Below the pieces are notes generated by a model that was given only the letters and a program-made list of their open reading frames with translations, was not told the origin of the DNA and did no database searches. The position numbers and the translations under genes are program-made. From a virus: DNA of 30,662 nucleotides. Positions 13,172 to 21,959 of this stretch are shown here, piece by piece. The DNA is taken from positions 1 through 30,662 of IMG/VR virus record IMGVR_UViG_3300037323_000078; one strand, given 5' to 3'. Within the stretch, counting starts at the first letter, position 1, and each line of letters starts with the position of its first letter.

Positions 13172-15661
13172 TTAATTATATACTCTTATTTCTATTGAGG
13201 TGCTTTGTATTCTACCATCAAAAGGAGTGCTACCAAACCATGATGTTACAGCAATTATGTCTGAATCAAATCTACTTGCACCAATTTGATCTTCATAAGA
13301 AGCAACCGATTGTGATGTTACAACAAAAGTTTTATTTAAAGTAAATGCAGAAGATAATGTGCCAGCATAAACTCCTGCTGTGCTTCTTGTCCATACAACC
13401 GTACCTCCCAAAGTATTTTCTAAAACAGTAGCTACAGGCGCACTTGAACCTGTTTGAGTTAATAAAGCAACGTATATTTTATAGGGTTTTATTGCTTGAA
13501 CAAAAGCTGTTGTAGCTATTTGAGTGGTATTTGTTCCTGTTGCTGCCGTTGGTGCTGTTGGTGTACCTGTCAATGCTGCTGAACCGTTGAATGAGGTTGC
13601 TGATACTGTCCCGCTAAACTTACCATTACCTACTACGTCAATGTTTGCTGTTGGGTTGGGTTGGTTTATTCCTACAAAGCCGTTAGGTAATTCAGTGACA
13701 TTGCTATCCACAATAGATTTACTTCCTCCAAATTTAGAAAGTTTATTTACTGTTCCAAAACCGCCGATTTTATCATTTAATAAAAGGTCAACTTGTGATT
13801 TAATAACTAACTGTGATGGATTTACTGCTGCAACTGATGTGGGCTGCTTTAAAAAATTTATATTTTGATAGAAAGTTCCTTGATTAGACGTGTTGTTTAT
13901 GTTAAAATATGGAATATTGTTAACGGCATTTTGAATAAAAAAACCTGAGCCAATTTGAGCTAATAACATACTACTACTTGCGCTTGTTAGTTGCAACACC
14001 CCTGCCCCACTATCGCCTTTTATTTCAGCTTCTTTTTTAAATAAATATTTGTTGTCTGCATTTATAACTAGGTTATTTATTATGGTATTGCCCGTAATCT
14101 TATTTCCAAAAAACAATATATCTTTTGTGTTTAAAAAACCATAATTTACAGTGCCGCAATCGTCAAAAACATTAGATGTTATTGATTGCTTATTCATTTG
14201 CCAAGTTTGATTTATGCCTATATCATTGGAAATTTTAGAATAGTTTTTAAAATAATTACCTGTAACTATTACTCTTTCATTATCTCCATAAGGTTCACTG
14301 GCTTGTGCAGTAAAATCATAACAGTACGCTAATCCACTTCCCTCAAAATAATTGCCAGAAACTATAAGCTTGCCAGCGTTCCAAGATTGTTCTATAACCG
14401 CTAAGGAATGCCCAGTTAAAGTTGGGTCTAAAATATTAGTTTCAAACGCATGATTTCCGATTACTGAACTACCCATAAAAGTTTCGCCCAAAACAGCAGC
14501 GGGCGAGCTTAAATGAAAAAAAGACCCATTTAAAGCTCTAGCATAATTATTTACTATCTTAACTCCCTGACCTACTATGTTTTCATTAGGTATGTTAATA
14601 AAAGTGCAATTTTCTATTATTGAACCAAAACCAAAAATATTTATAGAAGTATTAAAATACCAAAAATAATTCGCTGTATTATTCGCTTTATTGCCGTCAA
14701 TATTTAGCTCTAAAATTTTTGCAACTCCTGGTGTTGGATACTGCCTTGTTTCAATTAAATTATATACCTTTCTAATATTAAAACCAGCATTATAATCCCT
14801 TTCTGGACCTTCTATAAAAGATCCTATTCTAAAATCTAAAGTAATTAAATTTCCATTTATTGCCGTTATCTTTCTTTTAGTAGTTGTATTCAATCGCCCA
14901 TTCCCATTATATAAATGCACTTCGTCCCCTAATTTCCAGTCGTTTGGAATTGCATTTATACTTAATGAAGTACTAAAACTATTTGCATCGTTTAATAAAG
15001 TACTTTTGCTTTCGTTTCCTCTTTTTAAAGTTGCCGAATTTCCATATATAGTTTGATTGTCTTTTAAATTTAATTGATTTTTTATTAAATAATTCCCTTT
15101 GTTAAAATCAATAATACCTCCGATTCCTGCTGCATCAATAGCGTTTTGAATCTGCAATGACTCATCGATAATTCCAAAACCTAAAGCCCCAAAGTCTTTA
15201 ACGTTAACCCTATTTTTGGTTTGCTTACCGTCCAAACTTGTTTGTAAATCTGTTACAGTTGAAATTGCTTGTACGCCCGTATGCGTGGTTCTATCTCGTA
15301 GCTGTGCATCTGTGCTATTTGCTGTTGCGCCTGTAGCTACACTGTTTAATTTTACCTTATCACTTGCATTCAGCAAGCCCGCTTCTGTTGTCGTTGCTTG
15401 AGGGACTACGGGACCGCTACCCGTAGAACTAAGTAATTGAAAAGTGTTCGCATTTTTATTTCCAATACTAATATTAGTATTCAGCGTACTTTTTAGAATA
15501 AATCCTAATTCTTTTGTCGTTGCGTCTTGAACGGTTACCCTAGTTGCGGATGATTTTTCAGTTGCGTTTGTCAATAAAATATTCTCAATTGGCGTTGCAT
15601 CCGCACTTTGAGAAATTGCCAAATATGGCAAAATAAGTAATAATAAAAGTAATTTTTTCAT
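13172..15661 (-). CDS. tail fibre/tailspike-like protein with right-handed beta-helix and signal peptide
   Basis: This 829-residue protein begins with a textbook Sec signal peptide (MKKLLLLLLILPYLAIS, with a Q after the likely cut). A fibre-like region full of TTATTEAG-type turns follows, then VNVKDFGALGFG, which opens a pectate-lyase-type beta-helix (about residues 150-560, with repeated N-G-N turns). The C-terminal part holds the tail-fibre repeat GTPTAPTAATGTNTTQIA. Such proteins bind or cleave host surface glycans. The signal peptide is odd, since virion proteins assemble in the cytoplasm. It is encoded between structural and lysis genes. Confidence 0.75.
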   Translation of the reverse strand: MKKLLLLLLILPYLAISQSADATPIENILLTNATEKSSATRVTVQDATTKELGFILKSTLNTNISIGNKNANTFQLLSSTGSGPVVPQATTTEAGLLNASDKVKLNSVATGATANSTDAQLRDRTTHTGVQAISTVTDLQTSLDGKQTKNRVNVKDFGALGFGIIDESLQIQNAIDAAGIGGIIDFNKGNYLIKNQLNLKDNQTIYGNSATLKRGNESKSTLLNDANSFSTSLSINAIPNDWKLGDEVHLYNGNGRLNTTTKRKITAINGNLITLDFRIGSFIEGPERDYNAGFNIRKVYNLIETRQYPTPGVAKILELNIDGNKANNTANYFWYFNTSINIFGFGSIIENCTFINIPNENIVGQGVKIVNNYARALNGSFFHLSSPAAVLGETFMGSSVIGNHAFETNILDPTLTGHSLAVIEQSWNAGKLIVSGNYFEGSGLAYCYDFTAQASEPYGDNERVIVTGNYFKNYSKISNDIGINQTWQMNKQSITSNVFDDCGTVNYGFLNTKDILFFGNKITGNTIINNLVINADNKYLFKKEAEIKGDSGAGVLQLTSASSSMLLAQIGSGFFIQNAVNNIPYFNINNTSNQGTFYQNINFLKQPTSVAAVNPSQLVIKSQVDLLLNDKIGGFGTVNKLSKFGGSKSIVDSNVTELPNGFVGINQPNPTANIDVVGNGKFSGTVSATSFNGSAALTGTPTAPTAATGTNTTQIATTAFVQAIKPYKIYVALLTQTGSSAPVATVLENTLGGTVVWTRSTAGVYAGTLSSAFTLNKTFVVTSQSVASYEDQIGASRFDSDIIAVTSWFGSTPFDGRIQSTSIEIRVYN

Positions 15662-15664
15662 AAT

Positions 15665-16156
15665 TTAAAAGAAGTTTATTTGAATTCTGTTACCTGTAAC
15701 CATTGTTTTTGTAATTGTTAGTTGATTATCTATTTGACTGTACTCGCCGCCCTGAGCAACCGTTCCTTCGTATAATTCTATTCTATTTAATAGCACTCTA
15801 TCAACTGTTAACCCTAAAGGTACTGTAAAAACGCTTGTACCTGCAAATATTTCTATTTGTGCCGCATTTCTTGTTAAACTAAAAAATAATTCTTTTCCTT
15901 TTACATAGTCGTCGGCCGTTTCATCTTCTTGAAGTAAATCCGCTTGTACGTTTACTTCGGCACCTGCTGCAATTCCCGCTAATTTTTCTTGTAAGAGAGT
16001 TGTAAAGTCATTTGATGACAAACCTTTTCCAGATTCTTTATCAACTTTTTGATCATATAACTCTAACGTCATTGCGTTAATTAGAGTGATTGCCGCTCGT
16101 AAAGTATCACCTAATCCATTATTAGGACTGCTTGTGTTTATGACTACTCTACTCAT
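15665..16156 (-). CDS. virion protein, possibly head fibre or adhesin-base
   Basis: This 163-residue protein starts at the ATG at 16156 (MSRVVINTSSPN), chosen for its four-base overlap with the upstream stop. The N-terminal segment NTSSPNNGLGDTLRAA and a middle stretch KVDKESGKGLSSNDFT resemble attachment or oligomerisation regions that I have seen in head-fibre and tail-fibre-associated proteins. The C-terminal half is beta-rich (FAGTSVFTVPLGL). It precedes the tail fibre gene by three bases, so it may be the fibre's attachment partner. Family not certain. Confidence 0.6.
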   Translation of the reverse strand: MSRVVINTSSPNNGLGDTLRAAITLINAMTLELYDQKVDKESGKGLSSNDFTTLLQEKLAGIAAGAEVNVQADLLQEDETADDYVKGKELFFSLTRNAAQIEIFAGTSVFTVPLGLTVDRVLLNRIELYEGTVAQGGEYSQIDNQLTITKTMVTGNRIQINFF

Positions 16157-16632
16157 GGTTTTCTCCAATTAAAATTAGACTTTGCTCTTAACGTACTAGG
16201 AGCTGGTCGTTCTGGTAAATTTAATAAATCTAAATAAGTCACCATTCTAATCTCAAGACCTACCGCTAATTTTAAATATCGATCAGCCATTTTTTTAAGA
16301 TCCTCGGGTGTCTGCTGCGTTTTTTCTGGAGTTACTAAATAAGCACCACTTTGTGAAACTTTTACAATACCTAGTTGCAGGTAAAAAGAACAAGTAAAGT
16401 ATGCTAAAATTATTTCTATGTAGTCATTGTATAATAGCAAATAATTTCCTTGCAATCCTGCAACGGAAGAATAATCAGTGACAATTTTTAAATATAACGC
16501 ATCGCCTAGTATTCTTTTTATCTCATTATTTTGAGCCATAAAAATAAAAGGCGAAATAGTGTCATTATCAATGTTTGCGTCAAATCCGCTTAATTTTGAA
16601 ATGCTAGATATGTCTGTTAATAATTTACTCAT
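16153..16632 (-). CDS. head-tail adaptor-like protein (DUF6712-like)
   Basis: This 159-residue, mostly helical protein starts at ATG 16632 (MSKLLTDISSISK), overlapping the portal gene end by eight bases. A segment FMAQNNEIKRILGDALYLKI and a helical core with many aromatics match my recollection of DUF6712, a Bacteroidota phage family found beside portal genes. Proteins in this position usually close the portal and connect the tail. The C-terminus has a proline-rich turn (LNLPERPAPSTLRAK). Function is inferred from location. Confidence 0.55.
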   Translation of the reverse strand: MSKLLTDISSISKLSGFDANIDNDTISPFIFMAQNNEIKRILGDALYLKIVTDYSSVAGLQGNYLLLYNDYIEIILAYFTCSFYLQLGIVKVSQSGAYLVTPEKTQQTPEDLKKMADRYLKLAVGLEIRMVTYLDLLNLPERPAPSTLRAKSNFNWRKP

Positions 16633-17734
16633 TTTCTGGTGATGTTTTTGAAACAATTACTTTTTCCTGACCAAAATTTACAAAGTCAATATCACAATTA
16701 GGATTTATTTTTTTAAATATTAAATTAAAATCGTCCAGCAATATCTCACGCAATGGATTAATAGTTCCTAAATATAAAGAATCTGTAGCCATGGCTATCT
16801 CGTCAGCATTGCTACTAAAACCGCTACTTCCGGGTCTTGAAAATAAAATATTCATTGCTTGGTGTGCGGCCATCAACTTAAACTCTGCCGTCTCGTCATA
16901 AGTGACAAACTGCTCGTTTCTGCCACGTGGTTCGATTGTATCAATTATGATTGCATCTTGTGGACCATCATTCAAGGATATTATTACACCGTCACCATTT
17001 TTTGTGCCGATATAATCTTCTTTAACCTTTGTTTTAATATCCTCTTCTTCTTCCTTTAAAATCATCCCCGCATTATTGACGTTAATGATTGTTTTGCCTT
17101 GGAAACCTCGCGTAATATGATTAACGGCGTCATCAATTAATGCGCTTTCAATTTGAGCGCTTTTAAACCCACTAAACCAATCAGGGAAAGGGAAAAAAGG
17201 CTCAGACGATAAAGTTTTAATGTGAATTATTTCAATTGCATTTTCGTTTGTATGCCTTGAGAACTTAGGCACAAATGAAGGCACAAACTTTGTCTTTTCG
17301 GTATAATCAAATGAATACCAGTAGCCTGTGACGTCCATGTAGTCAGAACTCTTTTTATTTATGTCAATCTGCAGACCAACTCTAACAGTGGGTGTATGCT
17401 TGATTTTAATTGGTTTACCCGCAAGGTTTATGACCTGGGGGAATGCGCTTCCGTCTCGCTTAAAATCAAGGCAAATCATTCTAAGATCAGCTTTACTGAT
17501 AAAATCATGCGGGTTTAAAGATCCGCTTTTGTCAATTAATCCATTACCTACAATATAATTGACAATTGTCTTAATTATAAATGCATTGGTCGGGCTGTCA
17601 TCATACGAGTCGCGATACTTCTTAAAGTTATTGTTATTCTCTCCGTTTAAAGTGTATTTTTGCGCTAAATTTGCCTTAGTAATGCCTTTATCGTATGCTG
17701 AATGTTCGGTATATGATACTCTTTTATTAGCCAT
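16625..17734 (-). CDS. portal protein
   Basis: This 369-residue protein has a portal-like layout: an N-terminal NAFIIKTIVNYIVGNG segment, a beta-rich middle with repeated PxVRVGLQ-type strands, and a helical C-terminal part (ETAEFKLMAAHQAMNILFSRPGSSG, then SLYLGTINPLREILLDDFN) like the stem/crown and clip helices of SPP1/HK97-type portals. The dodecameric portal is the DNA channel of the capsid. It is shorter than many portals (400-500). Unusually, its gene lies downstream of the major capsid gene. It starts one base before the stop of a small virion gene upstream. Confidence 0.62.
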   Translation of the reverse strand: MANKRVSYTEHSAYDKGITKANLAQKYTLNGENNNNFKKYRDSYDDSPTNAFIIKTIVNYIVGNGLIDKSGSLNPHDFISKADLRMICLDFKRDGSAFPQVINLAGKPIKIKHTPTVRVGLQIDINKKSSDYMDVTGYWYSFDYTEKTKFVPSFVPKFSRHTNENAIEIIHIKTLSSEPFFPFPDWFSGFKSAQIESALIDDAVNHITRGFQGKTIINVNNAGMILKEEEEDIKTKVKEDYIGTKNGDGVIISLNDGPQDAIIIDTIEPRGRNEQFVTYDETAEFKLMAAHQAMNILFSRPGSSGFSSNADEIAMATDSLYLGTINPLREILLDDFNLIFKKINPNCDIDFVNFGQEKVIVSKTSPENE

Positions 17735-18064
17735 TTAGTTGTAGAATTTTGTATTTAAGATTTTAGAGTAATTTTGCACACTTTCTGTTTCTCCTACGAT
17801 TAAAATCTTGCCTAAAGATACTATTTTTTCGCTAATATTCTCTATTAAAGTGTAGCTAATTTTGTCGCCAACGGCTGATACTGGGAAAGTTGCAAAAGTA
17901 ATCTTGTAATTTTCGTTGTCTAACAATGTAACTGTTGCTATTATCTGGCTAGCCACCTTTGTATTTTCATTAATTAGCAAAAATCTAAGCTGTTTTGATA
18001 GGTCTAGAATGTATCTAGGCACTATTTCAAATGATGGGGTTAAGTTTTGTCTTAGTATGTCCAT
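17735..18064 (-). CDS. small virion-associated protein
   Basis: This 109-residue, beta-rich protein ends directly against the portal start. It has no transmembrane segment or known motif; strands such as ASQIIATVTLLDNENYKI and KILIVGETESV suggest a compact beta fold. Given its position just upstream of the portal gene, it may be a neck or connector component. I do not recognise the family. Confidence 0.55.
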   Translation of the reverse strand: MDILRQNLTPSFEIVPRYILDLSKQLRFLLINENTKVASQIIATVTLLDNENYKITFATFPVSAVGDKISYTLIENISEKIVSLGKILIVGETESVQNYSKILNTKFYN

Positions 18065-18077
18065 AAGTTAAATAAAT

Positions 18078-18116
18078 GTTAAAAAATTATATATGTAGAA
18101 TTATAGCGTATCTTTG
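18078..18116 (+). promoter_or_regulatory. promoter of the reversed moron gene
   Basis: AATGTTAA (G at 18078) lies 31 bases before TATCTTTG (18109-18116), a perfect -7 element. It drives the rightward gene starting at 18141, inside the otherwise leftward late arm. Confidence 0.55.
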
Positions 18117-18140
18117 ACTCAACAAATAAAAACAATCGTT

Positions 18141-18413
18141 ATGAAAACTTCAACACTATTAAAAAGAATTGAAAAATTAGAATTAAGAAAAAACACATTA
18201 GTTTACGGTATGATTAATAATCTTTCAACTGGAGATATTATAAGACCTGTCTTTTCTCAAGGCCGCACTTGGAAACATTCATCTTTAGTTGATAAGTCAA
18301 GAGAATTAATTACTGTATTAACCCTTTTAAAATTAAAATTCGAAACAGGAAACGACGCTCCTAGAGGTGGTCAAACTGGATATCTTGTAAAAATAATAAC
18401 TAAAATAAATTAA
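18141..18413 (+). CDS. reversed accessory gene (moron), unknown function
   Basis: This 90-residue basic protein starts at ATG 18141 (MKTSTLLKRIEKLELR); the longer reading from TTG at 18114 would begin inside the promoter. The N-terminal helix is amphipathic; the middle has GDIIRPVFSQGRTWKHSSL and the C-terminus a short sheet-like GYLVKIITKI. It has its own promoter, the opposite strand from its neighbours and a hairpin behind it, which is the classic moron arrangement. Such genes are often expressed in lysogens or early infection. Function unknown. Confidence 0.68.
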   Translation: MKTSTLLKRIEKLELRKNTLVYGMINNLSTGDIIRPVFSQGRTWKHSSLVDKSRELITVLTLLKLKFETGNDAPRGGQTGYLVKIITKIN

Positions 18414-18415
18414 AA

Positions 18416-18440
18416 AACGCGCTGCCAGACACAGCGCGTT
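18416..18440. terminator. bidirectional terminator between convergent genes
   Basis: A perfect 9-bp stem, AACGCGCTG (18416-18424) with CAGCGCGTT (18432-18440), has a seven-base loop. The minus strand continues with a run of T, so it best terminates the leftward capsid transcript and more weakly the rightward moron. Confidence 0.75.
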
Positions 18441-18464
18441 CTAATTACGCAATAAGTCCCTCCT

Positions 18465-18977
18465 TTAAACTATTGGCAATAATGCTGCATTGTACGCCGT
18501 TACTCCCGCTGGTGCTAAGGTATAGGCTAAATCAATTTCTTTTGAATTAATTGTAACGGTAAAACCTTGAGAGTCTGATCCGCTTACTAATGTCATTACA
18601 TCGCATCCGTTTAAAGATCCAAGTACACGAATAACTCCGTTGTAATCTTCAATAAAGATGGTTTTTAAAATGCCTGAATCTGTTTGAATCTCGTTTCTTA
18701 AAGTCAGATCATTACCCGGAATAAAAAAAGTATTTACGCCTACATACTCGTTGGTTCTGGTTGCTTCATCAAACGTTCCTGTTTCAACTAGATTGTTTGC
18801 AGTTGCTCTAACCTCTACTCGGGCAATAGATAACGCGCCCATAATTGCAGGTAATGCAACCACACCCGCAACTGTATTTACAACTGGTGTGGATGCAAGG
18901 AAAGGTGCGAAAGACACAGCTTTAATTCCCTTCATTGGAGCCTTTCGGCTTATTAATCTTGATTTTGTAAGGCTCAT
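18465..18977 (-). CDS. structural protein, possible tail tube
   Basis: This 170-residue protein has a basic N-terminus (MSLTKSRLISRKAP), an alanine/valine-rich stretch and then a beta-rich body (IARVEVRATANNLVETGTF, GVNTFFIPGNDL, GVIRVLGSLNGCDVM). The mixed strand pattern and position after the major capsid gene suit a tail-tube or head-decorating protein, but I cannot match it to a family. It starts two bases after the preceding gene's stop and is the last gene before a strong terminator. Confidence 0.55.
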   Translation of the reverse strand: MSLTKSRLISRKAPMKGIKAVSFAPFLASTPVVNTVAGVVALPAIMGALSIARVEVRATANNLVETGTFDEATRTNEYVGVNTFFIPGNDLTLRNEIQTDSGILKTIFIEDYNGVIRVLGSLNGCDVMTLVSGSDSQGFTVTINSKEIDLAYTLAPAGVTAYNAALLPIV

Positions 18978-18979
18978 AA

Positions 18980-19363
18980 TTAAAGTGCTTTTACGTAAAT
19001 GTTCACGGTTGCTTTATAAGATACCGCTGCATTTGTTAGATAATTTGGATCATTAAAATTACCTACTTCAACATTTGTTGTAAGCGAAATTAATTGTCCG
19101 TAAGTTGTTACCGTTGCTGTTGCTAAAAAATCTAAAGCTATTAGATCAACAATTTGCTTATTAATTCCGATTGTTGAATGGTTAAAGATGGCTAGCATTG
19201 TAGCCTGTGGAGTTGCTGCTTCTACTGTTGTTTTTAAAATGCTTAACGTTACCGTTCGAACATATTCAAAATCATTAAAAGCCGCCACCGTTGGTCTAGT
19301 ATAACCTACTGGTATCTGTAAATCTGATAGGGAATTCAATGCCCCTAAATTTGAAATGGCCAT
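18980..19363 (-). CDS. structural protein of unknown role
   Basis: This 127-residue protein is rich in Ala, Thr and Val with few charged residues (DFEYVRTVTLSILKTTVEAAT, DLIALDFLATATVTTYGQL), like a virion component. It follows the major capsid gene by 46 bases, a space occupied by a terminator-like hairpin ending 17 bases before the ATG. Head-completion or tube-related roles are possible; no family recognised. Confidence 0.55.
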   Translation of the reverse strand: MAISNLGALNSLSDLQIPVGYTRPTVAAFNDFEYVRTVTLSILKTTVEAATPQATMLAIFNHSTIGINKQIVDLIALDFLATATVTTYGQLISLTTNVEVGNFNDPNYLTNAAVSYKATVNIYVKAL

Positions 19364-19380
19364 ATATTTTTTGTTTTAAA

Positions 19381-19401
19381 AGGGGTAATTTTCATACCCC
19401 T
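19381..19401 (-). terminator. terminator-like hairpin after the major capsid gene
   Basis: AGGGGTA (19381-19387) pairs with TACCCCT (19395-19401). On the minus strand it is followed by a short T tract (TTTT). It probably reduces read-through from the highly expressed capsid gene and ends 17 bases before the next ATG. Confidence 0.5.
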
Positions 19402-19409
19402 ATTATTTA

Positions 19410-20426
19410 CTATCCTCCGTAAAGCACACCGTCAGGGTGCGACATTACAGTTGCATCTAAAGTGTAGATTGTTCGAACAAACATTACATCACTATCGTTC
19501 GCTACTTTTCCAGTTTCGAATGAAGCCACATCTGATAAAGAATCAGTACTCAAAAAGATAACTGAAGGTCTTTGAACGTACACAAAACCTGTTGGGAATG
19601 GAACGAACTCTATAACAACTCCATTGAATGAAATTATTTCTGCTTTTCCTGTGCCAGTAACTAAGAAGTTCACTTGTTGCGCTGCTCCTACTGCATTGTT
19701 TGCAGTCAATATTAATTGCCTGTGCGCGTAAGGTGCGTACATAACTGGTAATTCTGGAGCTTCAAAACTTTCTGGCTTTACCGCTGCAAAAATCTTTCCG
19801 TACTCAGCCGCAATGTTTGACGCTGTTACTGTAGTTCCTGCTACTTTAATGTAAGCCCCCAAAGCTACTTCGTCAAACAATACTCTTGACAAAACTCCGT
19901 CTACTCCTGCTGGATCAGCTGTATATCCTGCTGCTGCTGCTTTTGCAGATGCAGAAATACTACCTTGTCCGGCTCCAGCTGTTAATCCCGCAATTGATGT
20001 TTGAGCACCTGCGGAAAATGCTGACCAAAATTTTAATTGAGCATCTTGTGAAGTTTTTGGTCCTGTTAATTGTAGAACCTGAGTATTAAACTCGTTGCTA
20101 TCAATGTTGAAAGCTCCAGCCGCCATGTCCTTATTAAAACGAGACTGTCTTAACGCTTCCATCTTAAACGTGTACTTGTACTCGATTTTTTTAGGATTAG
20201 CGACACGATCTCTTAAAACTGGTCCACCGCTTGAAGCTAATGCTTCTCCTGTATAGGCTTGACCTACTACATTTACGGAAGTTTCCGTGATAATTGTCGA
20301 TGCTTTTACGTCATCGGCAAAGTTTACAATACCTTTTTCAACCGTTTTGTTGGCAAAAAAGATTTCTTGAATAATAGGGGAGACTGCTTCTCCCCTAAGT
20401 GCTACTGGGCTGTAAGTTAATGCCAT
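19410..20426 (-). CDS. major capsid protein (HK97-like)
   Basis: The 338-residue product has the features of an HK97-fold capsid protein: an N-terminal region without a long delta domain, KASTIITETSVNVVGQAYTGEAL (an E-loop-like beta strand with long polar segments), an Ala/Gly-rich P/A domain (FSAGAQTSIAGLTAGAGQG) and C-terminal strands FVPFPTGFVYVQRP. Length, composition and proximity to a prohead protease and decoration-like protein support the call. It lies 30 bases after the upstream gene, preceded by an A-rich leader. Scaffold function may be supplied by the protease's coiled-coil tail. Confidence 0.8.
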   Translation of the reverse strand: MALTYSPVALRGEAVSPIIQEIFFANKTVEKGIVNFADDVKASTIITETSVNVVGQAYTGEALASSGGPVLRDRVANPKKIEYKYTFKMEALRQSRFNKDMAAGAFNIDSNEFNTQVLQLTGPKTSQDAQLKFWSAFSAGAQTSIAGLTAGAGQGSISASAKAAAAGYTADPAGVDGVLSRVLFDEVALGAYIKVAGTTVTASNIAAEYGKIFAAVKPESFEAPELPVMYAPYAHRQLILTANNAVGAAQQVNFLVTGTGKAEIISFNGVVIEFVPFPTGFVYVQRPSVIFLSTDSLSDVASFETGKVANDSDVMFVRTIYTLDATVMSHPDGVLYGG

Positions 20427-20456
20427 AGTTGTCTAATTTATTTGTTTTTTTAATTT

Positions 20457-20801
20457 TTAAGTGAAATACGCTATCCCACTTATTGTTCCTAAGTTATTTA
20501 ATGTTCTAGTAACAATAGCCCGAATATATCTATTCCTTAATCCTGAAAAAGGAATTGTAAAAACACTATTGCCTGAGCTTGCTGTTTGAGATGTTGTTTC
20601 AAGAGAATCCCAATTAATACCATCGTTAGATTCTTGCATTGAAATCACAACATCACCGGTACCTATTGAAGTTGTTTTAACTTGTAAGCCAACAGTTGCG
20701 GGATTGTATCTAATAGGTAACGTTTCCATGTCAACTGTATCGCCTGTAAAAGCGACTCCCGCAGGTGTTCCAGCCGGTATCATTTGAATTATCGTTCCCA
20801 T
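20457..20801 (-). CDS. decoration or capsid-associated protein
   Basis: This 114-residue, beta-sandwich-like protein contains strands SIGTGDVVISMQESNDGINWDS and FSGLRNRYIRAIVT, a pattern I associate with capsid-decoration or discoidin-like phage proteins. It lies directly between the prohead protease (one base away) and the capsid gene, the usual place for a decoration protein. No catalytic residues or signal peptide are seen. Confidence 0.6.
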   Translation of the reverse strand: MGTIIQMIPAGTPAGVAFTGDTVDMETLPIRYNPATVGLQVKTTSIGTGDVVISMQESNDGINWDSLETTSQTASSGNSVFTIPFSGLRNRYIRAIVTRTLNNLGTISGIAYFT

Positions 20802-21818
20802 TTACTTAGCTTTTTTGTCGCGGTATCTTTCCAATGCGCTCATTTCTTCAACGTTTTTCCCGTCAGAAGTTGCTTTCAATCCCTTCTTTAACTCCTCAGT
20901 CATTTCTATTGATACCTTTTTAATGGCAGCGTTTTCTTTTGACATCATAGTGTTACCCTCTTTTAGTGCTACAATTTGAGCTTTAAGATCATTGTTTTCG
21001 GCTTGCAAATCGTCCATCATTTTTGTCATGTCTGGTTTAGGATCTTCAGCTGCATCTTCTTCTACAAATGGAACCGCATCAATAACAAATCCGTTCTCGT
21101 CGGTTGTCATTACTAAGCCGTCAATTGTTTCGGTAATACCTGCAAATGGCACTCCGTCAATGTCAGTAAGCAAACCCCCAATTTCTTTTTTGTCTAGGTA
21201 ATAGGCTTTTTCGCCCACCATGTACATGTCTCCTAAGGCCTCGGCCATAAGTACTTTCTTAACTCTTGCGTTAAATTCTTCGTCTGTCATTTGTATCTTG
21301 TTTTCTTCTGTTAATACTGGTTCTAAGTATGCTTCTATTGAAAAGCCCATTATTTTTTTTGCTTTTACGTCCTCCCAAACTTCCGCGTTGTCAACCTTCT
21401 GAGCCAACACCCAGTCGCCTTTTCTAACTTCAAGACCTAATAATGTACCCTTATCTTTTTCGGGATCTTTCACTATCCAGCTTTCAAAACAATACATGTC
21501 ACTTCTGATTTTTCCATCATGGTTAACAGTAGCTCCGTTGTGACTATTATTTTTAAAAAAGTTTTGCTGCAAATTCTCAACCGTTTCCTCGCTGTAAAAT
21601 ACCATTGCGGGCTCTCCGTTTATATCTTTTCTTGGGATTAAAATGTTTGGTCTCATCGCAACTGAATAAATCACTTGCTTTTCTTCATCTGCAAATTGCA
21701 GCAATTTTGATTCGTCTTCAAACATTACTAGAGTAGTTCTTGTCGCAGGACTTTCAACCGTAGACATTCTAAAAACTCCTGTCTCTCCTTTCGTATATTG
21801 TAATTCGTATTTTTTCAT
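20802..21818 (-). CDS. XkdF-like prohead protease with coiled-coil scaffold tail
   Basis: This protein has 338 residues from ATG 21818 (MKKYELQYTKGE). The N-terminal half resembles XkdF-type phage serine proteases: SHNGATVNHDG (91-102, histidine candidates), FESWIV (111-116) and GFSIEAYL (158-165, serine candidate). The C-terminal third is acidic, then a coiled coil (MTKMMDDLQAENNDLKAQI), typical of a fused scaffolding domain that is cleaved during maturation. It is the first gene of the capsid operon and starts 16 bases after a terminator-like hairpin. The longer start at 21833 would add five residues. Confidence 0.78.
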   Translation of the reverse strand: MKKYELQYTKGETGVFRMSTVESPATRTTLVMFEDESKLLQFADEEKQVIYSVAMRPNILIPRKDINGEPAMVFYSEETVENLQQNFFKNNSHNGATVNHDGKIRSDMYCFESWIVKDPEKDKGTLLGLEVRKGDWVLAQKVDNAEVWEDVKAKKIMGFSIEAYLEPVLTEENKIQMTDEEFNARVKKVLMAEALGDMYMVGEKAYYLDKKEIGGLLTDIDGVPFAGITETIDGLVMTTDENGFVIDAVPFVEEDAAEDPKPDMTKMMDDLQAENNDLKAQIVALKEGNTMMSKENAAIKKVSIEMTEELKKGLKATSDGKNVEEMSALERYRDKKAK

Positions 21819-21834
21819 AATAATTTTTAACAAA

Positions 21835-21872
21835 AAAAAGCCTGCCCGAGTATCAAATCAGGTAGGCTTTTT
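21835..21872. terminator. terminator-like hairpin in the leader of the capsid operon
   Basis: AAAAAGCCT (21835-21843) pairs with AGGCTTTTT (21864-21872), extended by two more G-C pairs past a mismatch. T runs flank the stem on both strands, so it can terminate in either direction. It sits between a candidate promoter (21929-21959) and the protease ATG. Confidence 0.65.
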
Positions 21873-21928
21873 ATTCACAATTTAAAAAACAATAGAGTAA
21901 AATGCATCTTCACATTTTTTTGGATATG

Positions 21929-21959
21929 TAAATATAGTTATAATTTGTAAACTATACAA
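21929..21959 (-). promoter_or_regulatory. candidate promoter of the capsid operon
   Basis: On the minus strand TTG (21959-21957) lies 20 bases before TATATTTA (21936-21929), a close match to TTG-N19-TAnnTTTG. It lacks the AATGTTAA box, perhaps marking late rather than early control. A predicted leader of about 100 bases contains the terminator-like hairpin. Confidence 0.45.

Noticed and set aside
13524-13868. plus-strand ORF with proline-rich sequence
   Set aside because: Antisense to the repeat-rich end of the tail fibre gene; the bias mirrors that gene.
18114-18140. TTG start for the reversed moron
   Set aside because: It falls inside the -7 element TATCTTTG, so it cannot be transcribed from that promoter; ATG at 18141 is preferred.
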